A stretch of DNA of 64,000 bases from Gluconacetobacter asukensis (GTDB lineage Bacteria > Pseudomonadota > Alphaproteobacteria > Acetobacterales > Acetobacteraceae): NCBI RefSeq assembly GCF_014174375.1, contig NZ_JABEQE010000012.1:62001-126000 (forward strand), read 5' to 3'. The position numbers and the translations under genes were made by a program. The notes under the pieces are model-generated. The model was not told the origin of the DNA, did no database searches, and worked only from the letters and a program-made list of their open reading frames with translations. This document shows, piece by piece, positions 26,675-36,930 of this stretch. Each line of letters starts with the position of its first letter. The first letter of the stretch is position 1.

Positions 26675-27483
26675 CGCACGCCCATGAACAGGCGGTTCCA
26701 GCGGATTTCGGCCGGCCACATCCAGAATTCCCATACCGGATAGCGCGCGTCGAGCGACAGGAAGATCCATTTGGCCTGGCCGATCAGGTTTTCCATCGGC
26801 ACGAAGCCCAGATCCTCCGGGTCGTCGCCCATGAAGCGGCTGTCGGCGCTGTCGTCGCGATTGTCGCCCATTGCGAAGAAATAGCCCGGCGGCACGACAT
26901 AGACAGGGGTATCGTTCTGAAATCCCTCGTTTGTCAGCTTCAGGATATCATGCTCGACCGGCGGTGCGCCGGCGCTGCCCGGGAGCGTTTCCTGGAAGCG
27001 CTGGCCTTCCATGCGGGTGCGATGCTCGTCCACCGCGACGTAATCGCCCTTGGCCACGCGGGGCACCAGCACGTCGTTGAGGTAGAGTTCGCCCCCCCGG
27101 ACCTGCACCCGGTCGCCCGGCAGGCCGACGATGCGTTTGATATAGTCGATCGACGTGTCCCTGGTGAAGCGGAAGACCGCGACATCGCCACGATGAGGTG
27201 TGCTTTCGAAAATGCGCCCGCTGAACAGATCGGGAGACCATGGCAGCGAGAAATGGGAGTAGCCGTAGCTGTATTTGGCGACCCAGAGATAATCCCCGAC
27301 CTGCAAGGTCGGGATCATCGATCCGGAGGGAATGTTGAACGGCTCGAACAGCACGGTGCGCACCCCGATCGCCAGCGCGCCGGCGATGACGATGGTGCGG
27401 ACCAGGTCCCAGACGCCGCGCAAGGCCGGAAGAATACCCCCTGAGGAGAGGGGGGACATGTGGGTCTTGTGCGGGTCGTCCAT
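26671..27483 (-). CDS. lepB: signal peptidase I
   Basis: A 270-residue membrane serine protease that removes signal peptides. One N-terminal transmembrane helix (TIVIAGALAIGVRTVLF) is followed by the catalytic Ser55 in IPSGSMIPTL, the general base Lys116 in DYIKRIVGLPGD, and the GDNRDDSADSR box. It is the usual neighbour of rnc and era and is translationally coupled to rnc. Confidence 0.98.
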   Translation of the reverse strand: MDDPHKTHMSPLSSGGILPALRGVWDLVRTIVIAGALAIGVRTVLFEPFNIPSGSMIPTLQVGDYLWVAKYSYGYSHFSLPWSPDLFSGRIFESTPHRGDVAVFRFTRDTSIDYIKRIVGLPGDRVQVRGGELYLNDVLVPRVAKGDYVAVDEHRTRMEGQRFQETLPGSAGAPPVEHDILKLTNEGFQNDTPVYVVPPGYFFAMGDNRDDSADSRFMGDDPEDLGFVPMENLIGQAKWIFLSLDARYPVWEFWMWPAEIRWNRLFMGVR

Positions 27484-27602
27484 AGGGATGATGTCTGAAT
27501 CCGGAAATGATGCGGGAGGTCTGGCCGAGGGGGCCGGACGGCAAGCCCGCGGATGAAGCGAGGGGGACCATCCCCACCCGGCGCGCCGACCTTAGCCCGA
27601 TC

Positions 27603-28013
27603 CTAGGGGGCTGGACCAGCGTCGATCATCACCTGCGCGAACGCATAGGGATATTCGTCGGTCATGGTCAGCAGAATCCGGGCGGCCTCGCCGGGCGGCA
27701 GCAGGGCGTCCAGCCGCGCCCGGGCCCCGCCGGTCAGGACCATGACGGGCTGGCCGGTCGGCAGATTGTCGACCCCCAGGTCGCGATGGAACACGCCGAG
27801 CGAAAATCCGGTTCCCAGTGCCTTGGCGCAGGCTTCCTTCGCCGCCCACCGCTTGGCATAGGCCCCGAGCCGCGCCTGCCCCTTCCGCCGGTCGGCCCGC
27901 CGCCGTTCGGCTTCGGTGAAGACCCGGTCCAGAAACCGTTCGCCGTGGCGATCCAGCGCGCGTTCGATGCGCCGGATATCGCACAGGTCGGACCCGATGC
28001 CGAGCAGGCTCAT
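27603..28013 (-). CDS. acpS: holo-[acyl-carrier-protein] synthase
   Basis: A 136-residue AcpS, which loads 4'-phosphopantetheine from CoA onto acyl carrier protein. Marks are [13 protein letters not shown] (metal-binding Asp) and [17 protein letters not shown]. It overlaps the rsh stop by 4 bp. A 119-bp gap precedes lepB. Whether it also primes the polyketide synthase at the end of the window is unknown. Confidence 0.97.
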   Translation of the reverse strand: MSLLGIGSDLCDIRRIERALDRHGERFLDRVFTEAERRRADRRKGQARLGAYAKRWAAKEACAKALGTGFSLGVFHRDLGVDNLPTGQPVMVLTGGARARLDALLPPGEAARILLTMTDEYPYAFAQVMIDAGPAP

Positions 28014-30325
28014 CCTTTCGCCCGCTCCACCTGGACGACGCTGCTGGAGGCGCGCATCGCGGCGATCAGCGACGACAGATGGCGCAGGTCGCGCACCTCG
28101 ATATCCGCCAGGATCTCCATGAAATCGAGCTGGCGGTTCACGATGCGCAGATTGACGATGGTGCCGTCATGCTTGGAGGCGACATTGGTCAGGGTCGCCA
28201 GGATCGAGGGCTCGTTGGCGGCGACGATGCTGAGCCGCCCGATATGCGGCTCGCTCGTGCCCCGGGCGATCACGTCGTAATCCCAGTCCACGTCCATGAA
28301 ACGCTCGGGCGTGGCGGCGAAGCTCTCCAGCGTCTGGCAACCGGCTGTGTGGATGGTGATGCCCTTGCCGGTCGCGACGATCCCCACGATCCGGTCCCCG
28401 GGCAGCGGATGGCAGCAGCCCGCGAAATGGACCGCGATGCCGGGGCCGATGCCGGCCAGCGCCATGCCGCCGCCCGATTTGGGCCGCCCGGTGCGCGTGG
28501 GTGCACGCATGGGGATACCCGGCACCATGCGCGGCGCGCGCGGCGTCTGGCGCAGTTCGGGATAGGCCGCATGCACCACGTCGCGCGGCCCGATATTGCC
28601 GTTGCCGACCGCGACATACAGATCTTCGACCGAAGCCTGTTTCAGGTCGGACAGGATGCTCTCCAGCACCTTTTCCGACCCGTCCACGCCCTCCTGCCGG
28701 AAGGCTTTGGCCAAGGCGGCGCGGCCGCCATCGACATGGGCTTCGCGCTGCTGGGCGGCGACATGGCGGCGGATGCGTGCCCGTGCCTTGCCGGTGACGA
28801 CGAACCGCTCCCACGACGGCGACGGCGTGCCGCCGCGTGCCGTCATGATCTCGACCTGGTCGCCGTTCTGCAATTCGTGGCGCAGCGGCATCAGCCGCCC
28901 GTTGATCCGCGCGCCCACACAGGTGTCACCGACCTGGCTGTGCACCGCATAGGCGAAATCGACCGGCGTTGCGCCCCGTGGCAGCGAGATGAGTTGCCCC
29001 TTGGGCGAGAAGCAGAAGACCTGGTCCTGGTAGAGTTCGAGCTTGGTATTTTCCAGGAATTCGTCGGGTGCCGCCGAATCCTCCAGGATGTCCAGAAGGT
29101 CCTGCACCCAGCGCAGGCCCGTGCCCACCCGCGCGGCATCGCCGCCGGCGCCGGGCAATTGCTTGTACATCCAGTGCGATGCCACGCCGTTCTCGGCGAT
29201 GTCGTGCATCTCGGCAGTGCGGATCTGCACCTCGATCTTCTGGTTGCGCGGATAGCGCAGCGTCACGCCCGTATGCAGGCTCTGATAGCCGTTGGCCTTG
29301 GGCGTGGAGATGTAGTCCTTGAACCGGCCGACGATGACGGGGAACGCGGCATGGACCGCCCCCAGCGCCACGTAGCAGGCCTCGCGCGTCGGCACGATGA
29401 TGCGGAAGGCCATGATGTCGGAAAGCTGCTCGAAGGCGACATTGCGCTTCTGCATCTTTTCCCAGATCGAGAAGGGCGATTTTTCGCGCCCCGACACTTC
29501 GACCTCGCCCAGCCCGGCATCGCGGCACAGCCGGACCAGCTCGCGCCGCACTTCTTCGATCACGTCGGCGCCCTGGCCGCGCAAATAGTTCAGGCGCGCG
29601 CGGATGGTCGCGTTGGCTTCCGGCTCCAGCTCCGCGAAGGACAGGTTCTGGAGTTCGGTCTTGACCTTGTCCATGCCGATGCGCCCGGCCAGGGGCGCAT
29701 AGATTTCCATGGTCTCGCGCGCGATGCGCTGGCGCCGGTCGAGCCGCTGCACGTAATGCAGCGTGCGCATATTATGCAGCCGGTCCGCCAGCTTGACGAT
29801 CAGCACCCGGATGTCCTTGGACATCGCGAGCACCAGCTTGCGGAAATTCTCGGCCTGCTTGGTGCGGTCGGACTGGAGCTCCAGCCGGGTCAGCTTGGTG
29901 ACGCCATCCACCAGGTCGGCAATGGCCGGCCCGAATTCGGCGCGCAGCCGCTCATGCGTGACGCCGGTATCCTCGATCGTATCGTGCAGCAGCGCGGTTG
30001 CGATCGAGGACGGGTCGAGATGGAAGCCGGCGAGGATGCTGGCCACCGCCAGCGGATGGGTAATGTAAGGGTCGCCGTTGTCGCGGACCTGCCCGGCATG
30101 GGCCTCCTGCGCGACGGCGAAGGCCCGGCGGATCAGGTCGAGATCGGCATCCGGGGCATAGGTGCGGACACGCCGCACAAGCCCTTCGCAGGAAATGACG
30201 CGGGCGGGGGGCTGTGTGGTCCCGGCGGGTTCACCCTCTTCCGGTTCAGGCACGGACGCGGGCGAGGCCGGCGCCTGGGCGGCGACATGTACCGTGTCGG
30301 CAGGGCCGGCCGCGTCCGCTGCCAT
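28010..30325 (-). CDS. rsh: bifunctional (p)ppGpp synthetase/hydrolase (Rsh/SpoT)
   Basis: A 771-residue RelA/SpoT homologue. An Ala/Pro-rich N-terminal stretch of about 40 residues precedes the hydrolase HD domain, in which the catalytic HD-ED motif is intact (H114-D-T-I-E-D). The synthetase domain follows ([27 protein letters not shown]), then TGS ([28 protein letters not shown]) and a C-terminal ACT domain. Intact hydrolase residues mean it can both make and degrade the alarmone, as expected for the single long Rsh of alphaproteobacteria. It is four bases from rpoZ, a conserved pairing. Confidence 0.97.
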   Translation of the reverse strand: MAADAAGPADTVHVAAQAPASPASVPEPEEGEPAGTTQPPARVISCEGLVRRVRTYAPDADLDLIRRAFAVAQEAHAGQVRDNGDPYITHPLAVASILAGFHLDPSSIATALLHDTIEDTGVTHERLRAEFGPAIADLVDGVTKLTRLELQSDRTKQAENFRKLVLAMSKDIRVLIVKLADRLHNMRTLHYVQRLDRRQRIARETMEIYAPLAGRIGMDKVKTELQNLSFAELEPEANATIRARLNYLRGQGADVIEEVRRELVRLCRDAGLGEVEVSGREKSPFSIWEKMQKRNVAFEQLSDIMAFRIIVPTREACYVALGAVHAAFPVIVGRFKDYISTPKANGYQSLHTGVTLRYPRNQKIEVQIRTAEMHDIAENGVASHWMYKQLPGAGGDAARVGTGLRWVQDLLDILEDSAAPDEFLENTKLELYQDQVFCFSPKGQLISLPRGATPVDFAYAVHSQVGDTCVGARINGRLMPLRHELQNGDQVEIMTARGGTPSPSWERFVVTGKARARIRRHVAAQQREAHVDGGRAALAKAFRQEGVDGSEKVLESILSDLKQASVEDLYVAVGNGNIGPRDVVHAAYPELRQTPRAPRMVPGIPMRAPTRTGRPKSGGGMALAGIGPGIAVHFAGCCHPLPGDRIVGIVATGKGITIHTAGCQTLESFAATPERFMDVDWDYDVIARGTSEPHIGRLSIVAANEPSILATLTNVASKHDGTIVNLRIVNRQLDFMEILADIEVRDLRHLSSLIAAMRASSSVVQVERAKG

Positions 30326-30329
30326 TGGC

Positions 30330-30725
30330 TTATCGCCGCGTACGGCCGCCCAGCTCGGCCTCGATCGCGGCCTCCAGTTCCTCGGCCGACATGCCGGCCC
30401 CGTGGGCCGCCTCTTCCTCGGCCGAAACGTCCTGGAGACCGAAAATGTTCTGCTCGGTCGGGATCAGGTCCATCACTTCCTCATCCGCGGGCTCGGGCTC
30501 GGGCGCGCGGGCCAGCGAACGAACCAGGTCGCTGCGGATCTGTTCCAGTTCGATCGTCTGGTCCGCGATTTCACGCAGTGCAACGACCGGGTTCTTGTCG
30601 TTGTCGCGGTCGATCGTCAGCTCCTCGCCACGCGACAGGCCGCGCGCGCGCTGCGCCGCCAGCAGAACCAGTTCGAAGCGATTGGGAACCCGTTCGACGC
30701 AATCTTCGACGGTGACGCGAGCCAT
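30330..30725 (-). CDS. rpoZ: RNA polymerase omega subunit
   Basis: A 131-residue omega subunit, a small factor that helps assemble RNA polymerase and takes part in ppGpp binding. The opening [23 protein letters not shown] and RARGLSRG are diagnostic. The acidic C-terminal half is longer than in E. coli (91 residues). A ribosome site GGAGG lies about 8 bp before the ATG. Adjacency to rsh is conserved. Confidence 0.97.
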   Translation of the reverse strand: MARVTVEDCVERVPNRFELVLLAAQRARGLSRGEELTIDRDNDKNPVVALREIADQTIELEQIRSDLVRSLARAPEPEPADEEVMDLIPTEQNIFGLQDVSAEEEAAHGAGMSAEELEAAIEAELGGRTRR

Positions 30726-30747
30726 GAGGCAGGCCTCCGGAGTAAAT

Positions 30748-30774
30748 TAGTTAAAAAAACAATTTTATCCACAA
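30748..30774 (-). promoter_or_regulatory. candidate rpoZ-rsh promoter
   Basis: A sharply AT-rich patch in otherwise GC-rich DNA. On the minus strand TTGTGG is followed 15 bp later by TAACTA, within TTGTGGATAAAATTG then a T-run. Spacing is shorter than ideal, so the exact boxes are uncertain. Confidence 0.35.
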
Positions 30775-30800
30775 CGAAGGCCAAACGCAAGGTCCGCGTG

Positions 30801-31298
30801 TCACGCGCCTTCCAGACGGCGGATCTGCTGGTCCGCGAGGGCCGCGATCGACGCCCCGATATCATGCCCGGTCCTGGGATTGCACCAGGCCGGCGCCACA
30901 TCGCGCAACGGCAGCAGGACGAACGCCCGCTCTTCCGCCCGGGGATGCGGCAGGATGGGATCGGGGGCATCGCGCACACAGTCCCCCATGGCCACAATAT
31001 CCAGGTCGAGCGGCCGCGCGGCGTTGGCGACCGTACGCCGCCGCCCGGCCTCGGCCTCGATCGCCTGCAGGGCGGCCAGCAGCGTCACCGGGTCGATCTC
31101 CCCTTCCGCCGCCACCACGCCATTGACATAGGGCGGCTGGCCGGATGGCGGGACCGGCGCGCTTTCATACCATGCCGAGACCGCCGTGACCCGCAATCCG
31201 GGAATGGTGGCGATACGCCCGACCGCCCAGCGGCAGGTCTCGATCGGCGTGCTGCCCCCTTCGCGCGGCAGATTGGCCCCGATCGCGATCAGAATCAT
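30801..31298 (-). CDS. folK: 2-amino-4-hydroxy-6-hydroxymethyldihydropteridine pyrophosphokinase
   Basis: HPPK of folate synthesis, which pyrophosphorylates 6-hydroxymethyl-dihydropterin. Marks are IAIGANLP, SAWYESAPV, PYVNGVV, ARPLDLDIVAMGD (metal-binding DxD) and LPHPRAEERAFVLLPL. The ATG at 31298 gives 165 residues; a GTG at 31307 is an alternative. It is 75 bp upstream of rpoZ and divergent from the NYN-domain gene. Confidence 0.96.
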   Translation of the reverse strand: MILIAIGANLPREGGSTPIETCRWAVGRIATIPGLRVTAVSAWYESAPVPPSGQPPYVNGVVAAEGEIDPVTLLAALQAIEAEAGRRRTVANAARPLDLDIVAMGDCVRDAPDPILPHPRAEERAFVLLPLRDVAPAWCNPRTGHDIGASIAALADQQIRRLEGA

Positions 31299-31517
31299 CG
31301 GGCCCACCGCCGCGCAGGCCGCACCGCAATTCCATGGCGCGCACCCGATGGCGCGGGCGTTTCAGCGTTTTGCAAAAGGAACATCATATGCCTTATTCGC
31401 CCATATCAATTTGCCCCCGGCGGCTCTACCCTTCCGCCTGGTGGGCATATTGTTAAGTGCGGCAATCAATCCGCGCGACATTTCTAGCTCAGGCCATACT
31501 ACAAGGATTCAAGGCCC

Positions 31518-32132
31518 ATGTTTTTTCAACCCGACGAACGTACATGTCTTTTTATCGACGGCTCAAGTCTCTACTCGGCCTCCCGTCATCTGGGGTTCGA
31601 CGTCGATTACCGTAATCTGCTGACATTCTTCCGTTCCAAATGTCACATCATCCGCGCTTATTATTATTCCGCGATCCTGGAAAGCGAGGAATATTCGCCC
31701 CTCAAGCCCCTGACCGACTGGCTGGTCTATAACGGTTATTCGCTCGTCACCAAGACGGCGCGGGAATTCGTCGACCAGAACGGACGCCGGCGCGTGAAGG
31801 GCAGCATGGATATCGAGCTTGCCGTCGACATGATGGAGATGGCCCCCAAGATCGACCATGCCATCCTGTTCAGTGGCGATGCGGATTTCCGGCGCCTGCT
31901 GGAAAGCGTTCAGCGCCAGGGCGTGCGGACCACGGTCGTCTCGTCCGTCCGCACCTCGCCGCCGCTGATCGGCGATGATCTGCGGCGCCAGGCCGACCAG
32001 TTCATCGAGCTCGCCGACATCGCGGCGCAGTTCACCCGCCGCCAGGGCGAGGCCCGCGTGACCCGCCAGCAGCAGGCCCCCGTCCGCCACCCGGCGGACC
32101 AGTTCAGCGAACTGGACCACGACGAAGACTGA
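31518..32132 (+). CDS. NYN (PIN-like) domain protein, LabA/DUF88 family
   Basis: A 204-residue protein of the NYN domain family, PIN-fold proteins predicted to be metal-dependent ribonucleases. Acidic residues at the expected sites are D14 (CLFIDGSSLYSA), the Asp of KGSMDIELAVDMM and two in ILFSGDADFRRLLE. The C-terminal tail after about residue 175 is polar and likely disordered. It is a common stand-alone gene in alphaproteobacteria, and its RNA target is unknown. It ends just before a strong bidirectional hairpin. Confidence 0.9.
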   Translation: MFFQPDERTCLFIDGSSLYSASRHLGFDVDYRNLLTFFRSKCHIIRAYYYSAILESEEYSPLKPLTDWLVYNGYSLVTKTAREFVDQNGRRRVKGSMDIELAVDMMEMAPKIDHAILFSGDADFRRLLESVQRQGVRTTVVSSVRTSPPLIGDDLRRQADQFIELADIAAQFTRRQGEARVTRQQQAPVRHPADQFSELDHDED

Positions 32133-32140
32133 CGGACACC

Positions 32141-32181
32141 GGAGCCGGGCAGGGCCGCCACACGGCGCCCTGCCCGGCTCC
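32141..32181. terminator. strong hairpin between convergent NYN and mqo genes
   Basis: A perfect 15-bp stem (GGAGCCGGGCAGGGC and its complement) with an 11-nt loop lies between the two convergent stop codons. No long U-run is visible on either side. The position suits bidirectional termination. Confidence 0.75.
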
Positions 32182-32197
32182 ACAGTCTGGTTGGGCC

Positions 32198-33694
32198 TCA
32201 GCCCTCGAGTTGCAGGGCCCGCGTCGTCCAGTCATGGACATGGGCGCACAGGTCGGGCCGGTCGGCCAGCGGGCCGCCATAGGACGGAATCATTTCCTTC
32301 AGCTTCGCGTCCCAGCGCGGCAGTTCGCTGGCAAAGCATTTGCTGATCACGGTCAGCATGATCGACACGGCGGTCGAGGCCCCCGGCGAGGCCCCCAGCA
32401 GGGCCGCGACCGTGCCGTTGGCGCCGGTGATGACTTCGGTGCCGAATTGCAGGACGCCGCCCTTCTTTTCGTCCTTCTTGATCACCTGCACGCGCTGGCC
32501 GGCGGTAATCAGTTCCCAATCCTCGGACCGGGCGTTCGGGACGAAATCGCGCAGCGCGTTGAGGCGCGTCTCGTTGGATTGCAGGACCTGCTGCACCAGG
32601 TAGCGGGTCAGCGGCATATTGTCGCGGGCCACGGCCAGCATGGCGCCCAGATTGTCCATGCGAATCGATTTCGGCAGGTCCCACAGCGACCCCTGCTTCA
32701 GGAACTTGGTCGAGAAGCCGGCATAGGGGCCGAACAGCAGCCCCTCCTTGCCGTCGATCACGCGGGTATCCAGATGCGGCACCGACATCGGCGGCGCGCC
32801 GACCGATGCCTTGCCGTAGACCTTGGCATGGTGACGGGCGATGATATCCGGGTTGGTGCAGCGCAGGAACTGCCCGCTGACCGGGAAGCCGCCAACCCCC
32901 TTCGATTCGGGGATGCCGGTCTTCTGCAGCAGCGGCAGCGCGCCGCCGCCGGCGCCGATGAAGACGAAGCGCGCGGCCACCGGCACGGTGGTGTTCGTCG
33001 TGAGGTCGCGCACCGAAACGCGCCAGGCGCCGGAGGCGTCCTGCTTCAGATCCTCGACCTCATGCGACAGTTTCAGGTCGAAACCCTGCTGGCCCGACAG
33101 GAAGTTCACCAGCAGATGCGTCAGCGCGCCGAAATTCACGTCGGTCCCCGACGCGATCCAGGTCGCGGCCAGCTTGGTGCCGGCGGTGCGGCCCTCCATC
33201 ACCAGCGGCATCCACTGCGCGAGTTGAGCCGGGTCGGTCGAGAACCGCATGCCGCCGAACAGCGGGTGATCCTTCAGTGCTTCGTAGCGGCGGCGCAGGT
33301 AATCGCAATTCTCGTCGCCCCAGACGAAGCTCATGTGCGGAATCGGGTTGAGGAACGCGCGGGGCGAGGCGATCACGCCCGATTCGACCAGATAGGCCCA
33401 GAACTGGCGCGAAAGCTGGAATGCCTCGTTCACGCCGACGGCCTTGGAAATGTCGATCGTGCCGTCGGCGCGCGACGGCGTGTAATTCAGCTCGCACAGC
33501 GCGGCATGGCCCGTGCCGGCATTGTTCCAGGCGTTGGAACTTTCCTTCGCCACGTTGTCCAGACGCCCGAACATCCCGATCGACCAGTCCGGCTGCAAAA
33601 GCTTGAGAAGCGCGCCCAACGTGGCGCTCATGACCCCTCCGCCGATCAGGACGACGTCATAGGCGGATTCGGTTCGGGTCGTATGCGAGGTCAT
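32198..33694 (-). CDS. mqo: malate:quinone oxidoreductase
   Basis: A 498-residue FAD-dependent membrane-associated enzyme that oxidises malate to oxaloacetate and passes electrons to quinone. It is the usual malate-oxidising enzyme of acetic acid bacteria. The start at 33694 has GGAGA six bases upstream. Marks are the FAD-binding VVLIGGGVMSATLG, NAWNNAGTGHAALCELNYTP, HMSFVWG, FIGAGGGALPLLQKTGIPE and GASPGASTAV. The open frame continues upstream for 189 codons without recognisable content; that part is not coding. Confidence 0.97.
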   Translation of the reverse strand: MTSHTTRTESAYDVVLIGGGVMSATLGALLKLLQPDWSIGMFGRLDNVAKESSNAWNNAGTGHAALCELNYTPSRADGTIDISKAVGVNEAFQLSRQFWAYLVESGVIASPRAFLNPIPHMSFVWGDENCDYLRRRYEALKDHPLFGGMRFSTDPAQLAQWMPLVMEGRTAGTKLAATWIASGTDVNFGALTHLLVNFLSGQQGFDLKLSHEVEDLKQDASGAWRVSVRDLTTNTTVPVAARFVFIGAGGGALPLLQKTGIPESKGVGGFPVSGQFLRCTNPDIIARHHAKVYGKASVGAPPMSVPHLDTRVIDGKEGLLFGPYAGFSTKFLKQGSLWDLPKSIRMDNLGAMLAVARDNMPLTRYLVQQVLQSNETRLNALRDFVPNARSEDWELITAGQRVQVIKKDEKKGGVLQFGTEVITGANGTVAALLGASPGASTAVSIMLTVISKCFASELPRWDAKLKEMIPSYGGPLADRPDLCAHVHDWTTRALQLEG

Positions 33695-34155
33695 GACATT
33701 CTCCGGAACGAGGCGCGCAGGCCGAGGCCTGTGAATACGGTCTGGGCCGCCGGTCCCATCGCGGCGGACCGAAGGCGGGAAAGGGTGATCGTCCATGAAC
33801 CGGACGAACCTGAACCGGGTGCCATGCGGGCCGTATCGTCGCGGACACTCCGCACATCGCACATACGGTATCGCACAGCCATCACCCGGTCCGGTCCACC
33901 GGAACGCCTCAACCTCTTGCCATCTGAACCGGTTTTCCGAGGCATCATCTCTGCGCGAGCCGATCCTGACCCGCCTTGCCCGCCACGACAAGCGGGGGGT
34001 GAATACAGATTCCGCCTCTTCCTTTTTATTTCTTCCATTTTTCGGACTTCCCCGTCGGAATGGCGCTTCTGTCCATTCCATTACCGCATGACTGTCAGGC
34101 TTTTCCCGCATCATGGCAAGGGAACCACCTGCCACGATACGGCACGCGCGCCTCA
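33695..34155. other. intergenic region upstream of mqo
   Basis: About 460 bp without a credible gene, although a minus-strand frame stays open across it. It probably carries the mqo promoter and leader. No clear riboswitch, tRNA or insertion sequence is seen. It ends at the 162-bp repeat that follows msrQ. Confidence 0.5.
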
Positions 34156-34317
34156 GAGCCTGACCGAAAATGCGGGCTGGCGAGCGAGAGCGGCCCATAG
34201 GGCCGCGCCCGGCGTGTGTTGCCGAGCATCGGAGCGGAGTGGCCTTGATGGCCATGAGCACCGAAGCGCAGGCAACGCGCGCTGGATCGCCGCCAGCGCG
34301 CGTTTTCGGTCAGGCTC
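34156..34317 (-). repeat. 162-bp structured repeat, copy A, 3' of msrQ
   Basis: On the minus strand the element starts at the base after the msrQ stop codon (TGA then GAGCCTGACCGAAAA). It ends with the inverse of the same terminal repeat (TTTTCGGTCAGGCTC when read on the plus strand). The inside contains further inverted pairs, including GGCC...GGCC and CGCGCG blocks, so the whole unit can fold into a long branched hairpin. The 49171-49332 copy has the same length and clear similarity along the whole unit. Confidence 0.85.
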
Positions 34318-34929
34318 TCAGACCGGCGGGGCTTTCGCGCGGCGAGGTGCCGCCCGATAGACCCGGAAGGCCAGCAGGGCGGCCACGACCAGGCCATAGA
34401 GCAGCGTCTCGACCCGTATGACCTTGAAAGACAGGATGAAATGGATGGCGGCGCAGATCGCGGCGGCATAGACCCAGCGATGCAGTGCCTTCCAGCGCCG
34501 CCCCAGCCTGCGGATGGCCCAGCCATTGGACGTCGCGGCCAGCGCGGACAAAATGGTGAAGGCGACCATGCCCAGGATGATGAAGGGCCGTGTGGTCACG
34601 TCGGCCAGCAGGGTGTGCAGGTCGAATCCCTGGTCGAGCGCCACATAGGCCGACAGATGGAACAGCGCATACCAGAAGGCCAGCAGCCCCACCGCCCGCC
34701 GGTAGCGGACCAGATTGACCCCGGTCAGGTCCCGCAGCGGCGTGATGCACAGCGACAGGATCAGGAACCGCAGGGCCCACAGGCCCAGCGTGCGCTCGAA
34801 CGTGTTGACCGGGTCGGCCCCCAGCCGGTTCGTCGCCCCCAGGACGAACGAGACCACCGCCGGCACCAGCCCGATGCCATACAACGCCAGCCGGATCAGG
34901 CCGGCCGATCTCCCTCGCCGCGCCGCCAT
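34318..34929 (-). CDS. msrQ: MsrQ, haem-binding membrane subunit of methionine sulfoxide reductase
   Basis: A 203-residue multi-helix membrane protein (YedZ/MsrQ, ferric-reductase-like domain) that passes electrons from the respiratory chain to MsrP. Marks are LGLWALRFLILSLCITPLRDLTG, RRAVGLLAFWYALFHLSAYVALD (haem His) and LHRWVYAAAICAAIHF. The ATG shares one base with the msrP stop codon, so the pair is translationally coupled. A 162-bp structured repeat begins directly after its stop. Confidence 0.95.
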   Translation of the reverse strand: MAARRGRSAGLIRLALYGIGLVPAVVSFVLGATNRLGADPVNTFERTLGLWALRFLILSLCITPLRDLTGVNLVRYRRAVGLLAFWYALFHLSAYVALDQGFDLHTLLADVTTRPFIILGMVAFTILSALAATSNGWAIRRLGRRWKALHRWVYAAAICAAIHFILSFKVIRVETLLYGLVVAALLAFRVYRAAPRRAKAPPV

Positions 34930-35885
34930 CAGAAATCGCGCCGCAGGTCCATGCCGGCATACAGGCCCGCCACCTGTTCGCCATAGCCGTTGAACGGCAG
35001 GGTCAGCTGCCGGCTTGCGCCGAAAAACCCGCCGCCGGCCCCGATCGGCCGCTCGCTCGCCTGGCTCCAGCGCGGATGGTCCACGGCGGGATTGACGTTG
35101 GCGTAGAACCCGTATTCGTCGGGCGCGCGCACGTTCCATGACGTGCGAGGCTGCCGGTCGGTTAGCCGGATGCGCACGATCGACTTGATGCCCTTGAACC
35201 CGTATTTCCACGGCACGACCAGCCGCACCGGCGCCCCGTTCTGGTTGGGCAGCGTCTGGCCGTACAGCCCGACCGCCAGGATCGTCAGCGGATGCATGGC
35301 CTCGTCCAGGCGCAGCCCCTCGACATAGGGCCAGTCCAGAACCGGCAGCACCCCGCCCTGCCCCGGCATTTCCGACGGGCGCACCACCGATTCGAAGGCG
35401 ACATATTTCGCGCTGCCCAGCGGTTCGACCTCGGCCAGAAGGTCGCGCAGCGCGAATCCGATCCAGGGGATGACCATCGACCACGCCTCGACACAGCGCA
35501 TGCGATAGATCCGCTCTTCCAGCTTCCGCCCCAGCAGCGCGTCGATGTCATAGGTGCGGGGTTTGGCCACCATGCCTTCGACCCGCACGGTCCATGGACG
35601 CGGGTGGAAATCGCCGGAGCGTTCGGCAGGGTCGGTCTTCTCAAGCCCGAATTCGTAGAAATTATTGTAGTGCGTCACGTCGCGCAGCGGTGTGGGCTTC
35701 AGCCCCTCGCCCGACAGGGGGCCAGGCTGCGCCGCCAGATCCACCGCCCTGGCCGCGCGGGACGGCAGGATGCCGCCGACGAGGCCGGCGGCGGCACCCG
35801 CCGCCAGCAGGTCGCGCCGCGACAGCCAGAGAGCGTGCGGCGTGATCGAGGAGGGTGGCGGAGAAGGGTAGCGGAAGACACGCAT
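34929..35885 (-). CDS. msrP: MsrP, periplasmic molybdopterin methionine sulfoxide reductase
   Basis: A 318-residue molybdoenzyme (YedY/MsrP) that repairs oxidised methionine in periplasmic proteins. The start at 35885 gives a Tat signal ([17 protein letters not shown], residues 22-38). The molybdenum-binding Cys is C131 in [20 protein letters not shown] and [15 protein letters not shown] are family marks. It is co-transcribed with msrQ. It is divergent from a beta-hydroxyacid dehydrogenase gene, with 115 bp between starts. Confidence 0.97.
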   Translation of the reverse strand: MRVFRYPSPPPSSITPHALWLSRRDLLAAGAAAGLVGGILPSRAARAVDLAAQPGPLSGEGLKPTPLRDVTHYNNFYEFGLEKTDPAERSGDFHPRPWTVRVEGMVAKPRTYDIDALLGRKLEERIYRMRCVEAWSMVIPWIGFALRDLLAEVEPLGSAKYVAFESVVRPSEMPGQGGVLPVLDWPYVEGLRLDEAMHPLTILAVGLYGQTLPNQNGAPVRLVVPWKYGFKGIKSIVRIRLTDRQPRTSWNVRAPDEYGFYANVNPAVDHPRWSQASERPIGAGGGFFGASRQLTLPFNGYGEQVAGLYAGMDLRRDF

Positions 35886-36000
35886 GCAGGACGCCTTCTG
35901 GAAAATGGGGCCGGATCGGCGGACCGCCTGGGGACGTGACACCACCGGGATCGTCCGGCACCCTGCCGCAAACGGGACGAAAAAGAAAAGGAGCAGGATC

Positions 36001-36897
36001 ATGCCCGATTTCTCTGAGCGCGGCACGGCAGGCACTGTCGGCTTTATCGGCTTCGGCGCCATGGCCAGCCGCATGGGCCGCAATCTTCAGGCCGCAGGCT
36101 ACCAGATCGTGGCTTACACCCCGTCCGGCAAGGGCGGCGACGGCGACACACGCTTCCTGCCCTCGCCGCGTCTGCTGGCCGAAGCGGCCGGCGGAACGGT
36201 CATCCTCTGCGTCCCCGACGACGAGGCGCTGACCAGTGCCGCCTACGGGCCTGACGGCGCGCTGGCGGGCATGGCGGCGGGACAATTGCTGATCAACACC
36301 AGTTCGGTATCGCCCGAGGCCTCGCTGGCGCTGGCCGCAGCCGCCGGGGAACGCGGGATCGCCGCGCTGGATGCCCCGGTCTCGGGCAGCACGCCCGAGG
36401 CCGATGCCGGGGCGCTGGTGGTGCTGGTCGGCGGGGATGCGCAGAGTGTCGCGCGGGCCCAGCCGATCTTCGACATTATCGGCAAGACGACGATCCATGC
36501 CGGGCCGGCAGGCAGCGGCTCGAAGCTGAAGCTGGTGATCAACGGCATTATGGGCGTGGGGCTGGCGGCGGTTGCCGAGGGCGTATGCTACGGGCTGGCC
36601 GCCGGGCTGGAGCGCGACATGCTGTTCGAGGCCCTGGATTCGGTCGCGGTGATCTCGCCCCACCACAAGCGCAAGCTGAAAGCGGCGCGGACCGGCGATT
36701 TCCGGCCGCAATTCCCGACCCGGCTGATGCAGAAGGACATGCGGCTGCTGCTGGACGCCGCTGCCCGCGTTGCGGCCCCGGTGCCGACCATGGCCGCCAC
36801 CACCCAATTGCTGTCCCTGACGCGGCGGCTGCACCCGAACGACGATTATTCAGCGCTGTTCGCCGTGCTGGAAAGCACGGTGGCCAATACGCCGTAA
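36001..36897 (+). CDS. NAD(P)-dependent beta-hydroxyacid dehydrogenase family protein
   Basis: A 298-residue member of the 3-hydroxyisobutyrate/tartronate-semialdehyde/GLYR family. An N-terminal Rossmann motif [16 protein letters not shown] is followed by [15 protein letters not shown] (substrate-binding DAPVSGG motif) and [13 protein letters not shown] with the catalytic Lys in the usual KLxxN context. The ATG at 36001 follows the ribosome site AAAAGGAG. The exact substrate cannot be read from the sequence. The gene stands alone on the plus strand. Confidence 0.9.
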   Translation: MPDFSERGTAGTVGFIGFGAMASRMGRNLQAAGYQIVAYTPSGKGGDGDTRFLPSPRLLAEAAGGTVILCVPDDEALTSAAYGPDGALAGMAAGQLLINTSSVSPEASLALAAAAGERGIAALDAPVSGSTPEADAGALVVLVGGDAQSVARAQPIFDIIGKTTIHAGPAGSGSKLKLVINGIMGVGLAAVAEGVCYGLAAGLERDMLFEALDSVAVISPHHKRKLKAARTGDFRPQFPTRLMQKDMRLLLDAAARVAAPVPTMAATTQLLSLTRRLHPNDDYSALFAVLESTVANTP

Positions 36898-36930
36898 GAC
36901 GCTCGATTGGGCCCGGGTGGGGCGGCAGGG

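Noticed and set aside
28079-30715. 878-codon plus-strand open frame
   Set aside because: It is the antisense of rsh and rpoZ, both with clear domains. No independent start signal or motif.
33695-34261. N-terminal extension of the mqo frame or a separate gene upstream
   Set aside because: The extra 189 codons have no Mqo content, run into the 162-bp repeat, and a good ribosome site lies at the internal ATG 33694.
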